DNA of 33,341 nt from a virus, in IMG/VR virus record IMGVR_UViG_3300025592_000041, positions 1-33,341 of that record, one strand, 5' to 3'. The position numbers and the translations under genes are program-made. Below, in pieces: positions 31,887 through 33,341 of this stretch. Positions within the stretch are counted from its first letter, which is position 1; the number at the start of each line of letters is the position of its first letter. Below the pieces are notes generated by a model. That model searched no databases. It had not been told where the DNA came from and saw only the letters and a program-made list of their open reading frames with translations.

Positions 31887-32616
31887 TAAAACCCCCAGTA
31901 ATTTCATCAATCAAACGCAATTCTAGACATTCATTTGAACTCAACCACCAGTCCTTGCGATGCCAGTTTCTTTTGACCTTTTGAGGTGTAAGTTTAGAAT
32001 TAGCGCAAAAGATAGAAACGATTCTCCCCTCTATCCTTTTGATCCATTCAACCTTGTCTTCGATCTCAAAAGTTTTTCCAATCGCACCAAAAGCTGCCCT
32101 GTGAATCATCATCCAAGCCTCTGCAGACATCCATCTGTGATCGCCAGCCTGAACCAATACGCCACCCATGCTTGCAGCCATACCAGTAGCACCAGTGGTT
32201 ATATGATGCCCTGCATTAGAAAGAGACCTTATATAATCGAATAATGCAAGCCCAGGAATTACAGCCCCTCCCGGTGAATCGAAGATTATCTCTATATCGC
32301 ACCCTGGATCGAGACGAGACCATTGCGTTAACTTCTTTACACATCTATTGACACTATCAGAATCTACTTCACCAATAAACCGGTAGATATGATGGAATTC
32401 ATCTCCAGCGGCACGATTATCAGCAGCATATTCAGCCTGCGATACCTCAATGTGCTCCAAACGAACACTCAATTCTGCCTGGTCAGCCTCAGCATTAGCC
32501 TTACGAGCCTCAGCCAGAGCCTTCTCAGCTTCAGCGATGGCTTTCTTTGCTTCAGCTTCAGACTTGGCAACATTCGCACTTCTCTCTTCATTAGAGAGAC
32601 CATCTTCATCGTTCAT
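31870..32616 (-). CDS. ClpP-like serine peptidase with N-terminal coiled coil
   Basis: A 248-residue protein. Residues about 10-60 are an Ala/Glu/Lys-rich coiled coil (SEAEAKKAIAEAEKALAEAR). The rest is a ClpP/crotonase-fold peptidase: FDSPGGAVIPG (oxyanion region), GMAASMGG with nucleophile Ser149, MMIHRA with His172, and RKDWWLSSNECLELRLID with Asp222, which matches the Asp of the ClpP motif RDxFMSxxEA. The full triad suggests an active enzyme. Phages use such proteins for prohead maturation, but no scaffold or capsid gene follows; it may instead act with or against host Clp ATPases. AGGCGGAGG precedes the ATG. It overlaps the ferredoxin gene by 17 bases. Confidence 0.83.
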   Translation of the reverse strand: MNDEDGLSNEERSANVAKSEAEAKKAIAEAEKALAEARKANAEADQAELSVRLEHIEVSQAEYAADNRAAGDEFHHIYRFIGEVDSDSVNRCVKKLTQWSRLDPGCDIEIIFDSPGGAVIPGLALFDYIRSLSNAGHHITTGATGMAASMGGVLVQAGDHRWMSAEAWMMIHRAAFGAIGKTFEIEDKVEWIKRIEGRIVSIFCANSKLTPQKVKRNWHRKDWWLSSNECLELRLIDEITGGFNEGMD

Positions 32617-32630
32617 AAAAACCTCCGCCT

Positions 32631-32741
32631 CTATATGATAGCAGCAAGGATATCATAAATCCATAGACAAATAAGAACTACCGAAGGAATGATGCCCCAC
32701 AGCAAAAGCTGTTTCTTAACAAAAGCACACCTATCACCCAC
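32631..32741 (-). CDS. Tiny single-pass membrane protein, possible second holin or lysis accessory
   Basis: A 36-codon frame read by hand from GTG 32741, one base after the endolysin stop. After a short charged N-terminus (GDRCAFVKKQ) there is one strong transmembrane segment, LLLWGIIPSVVLICLWIYDI, then LAAII at the end. An in-frame ATG at 32786 with GAAG upstream would give 51 residues, adding a hydrophobic N-terminal stretch inside the endolysin gene. Its position right after the endolysin and its size fit a holin or a pinholin-like accessory; an r1t-like holin is encoded elsewhere in the window. No strong ribosome binding site is seen before GTG 32741, so the start is unsure. Confidence 0.5.
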   Translation of the reverse strand: MGDRCAFVKKQLLLWGIIPSVVLICLWIYDILAAII

Positions 32742-32742
32742 G

Positions 32743-33341
32743 CTATAGCCACAGAGCCTTCCAAGTGTCAGGACCAACCACACCATCAGACTTCAGCTCA
32801 GACGCCCTCTGAAGCGATCTGACGGCCTTGCGAGTCTTTCTGCCAAAGATACCATCAGGGATGCCAGCATCGTGCCCAGAGGCCCCTAAACGGCTCTGAA
32901 GGCACTTCACGCGGTCTGAGCGTTCCCTAATGCGAATAGGAGTCTTTTTGACCTGTTCTGAAAGATCGCTCAGATAATCAGACACACCAGCCCAATCTGC
33001 CTTCAATTCACGGATGGCGCACTTATCCTCAACCATCAACGGGGCATTAAACCACTCAATACCATCTCTAGGCTGATGGTGCCACCACTCACTCTTAACA
33101 GTAGGGTAAAGACCATAGGATTTAGCTATATTACTAACTTCCCACTCCTTCAACCCGCCACCAATCAATTTAAAGTCCACAGCATAACAAAACCCATCAT
33201 CTTGAACCTGATGAAAACTCCCTTTAAAGAACCCGTCTGGACGGTGCCAATCGGGATTTGCGGCAAGATTACCTCTGCCTGACTTATAGCGGTCATACAG
33301 CCACTTTTGCTGAGCGTATGTTCTACACGCAGAAACTACAG
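32743..33341 (-). CDS. Endolysin: M15 D-Ala-D-Ala peptidase plus peptidoglycan-binding domain (N-terminus cut by window edge)
   Basis: Read by hand beyond the internal GTG at 33180, the frame stays open to the right edge, so only the 3' end (about 199 codons) is present. The visible N-terminal part has SACRTYAQQKWLYDRYKSG, then G-S-F-H before Y-A-V-D-F and later S-E-W-W-H-H, matching M15 (VanY-type) zinc ligands His, Asp and His with the catalytic Glu. The last 60 residues form a PG_binding_1 domain (VKCLQSRLG, GIPDGIFGRKTRKAVRSLQ, DGVVGPDTWKAL). The enzyme would cut peptide stems of the cell wall at lysis. The real start lies outside the window. Confidence 0.88.
   Translation of the reverse strand, partial: VVSACRTYAQQKWLYDRYKSGRGNLAANPDWHRPDGFFKGSFHQVQDDGFCYAVDFKLIGGGLKEWEVSNIAKSYGLYPTVKSEWWHHQPRDGIEWFNAPLMVEDKCAIRELKADWAGVSDYLSDLSEQVKKTPIRIRERSDRVKCLQSRLGASGHDAGIPDGIFGRKTRKAVRSLQRASELKSDGVVGPDTWKALWL

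Noticed and set aside
1-33341. tRNA genes, integrase or lysogeny genes
   Set aside because: Intergenic gaps are nearly all under 100 bases and none folds as a tRNA by eye; no integrase or phage repressor-type gene was recognised, so a lytic lifestyle is possible but cannot be concluded from a partial genome.

Overview
The window is part of a tailed double-stranded DNA phage genome, and every supported gene lies on the minus strand, so transcription runs from the right edge to the left. The long tape measure gene, a frameshifted tail chaperone, a major tail tube gene, a neck module and distal tail/fiber genes, with no sheath or contractile baseplate genes, indicate a siphovirus. A WhiB-like regulator, an r1t-type holin and a single-cluster ferredoxin of actinobacterial type point to an actinobacterial host. 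Base composition looks moderate, lower than for typical soil actinophages, which would fit an aquatic actinobacterium; host and habitat are inference. Terminase, portal and major capsid genes are not in the window. Both edges cut genes: an M15 endolysin at the right and a RuvC-like resolvase at the left.

Right part (33341 to about 28500), in transcription order: truncated endolysin, a tiny membrane protein, a coiled-coil ClpP-like peptidase, a ferredoxin with an Asp in the cluster motif, then the head-tail connector, head closure, HK97-gp10-like and tail terminator genes, a small unknown gene and the major tail tube. An extended -10 promoter candidate precedes the connector gene.

Middle (28500 to 13500): tail assembly chaperone G and its -1 frameshift product GT (slippery CCCAAAC followed by a very long hairpin), an 1811-residue tape measure protein, two paralogous distal-tail proteins, a 1215-residue tail protein with PA14-like and LamG-like domains, a 1111-residue fiber with an S74 intramolecular chaperone, and two smaller genes probably linked to the tail.

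Left of the tail: an HNH endonuclease, a metallophosphoesterase, an r1t-like holin, then a cluster of small regulators (zinc ribbon, MerR-like, a GNYES-type small protein, WhiB-like). The replication and recombination block follows: DnaB-like helicase, CHC2/Toprim primase, a putative ssDNA-binding protein, a HAD nucleotidase, dCMP deaminase, a full-length DnaE polymerase, a RecA/UvsX recombinase, an Hjc-like nuclease, a Cas4-like exonuclease, a double zinc-finger protein and a RuvC-like resolvase. Genes are packed with ATGA/GTGA stop-start overlaps, indicating translationally coupled operons. No tRNA, insertion sequence, CRISPR array or attachment site was seen, and there is no gene-free stretch over 300 bases.
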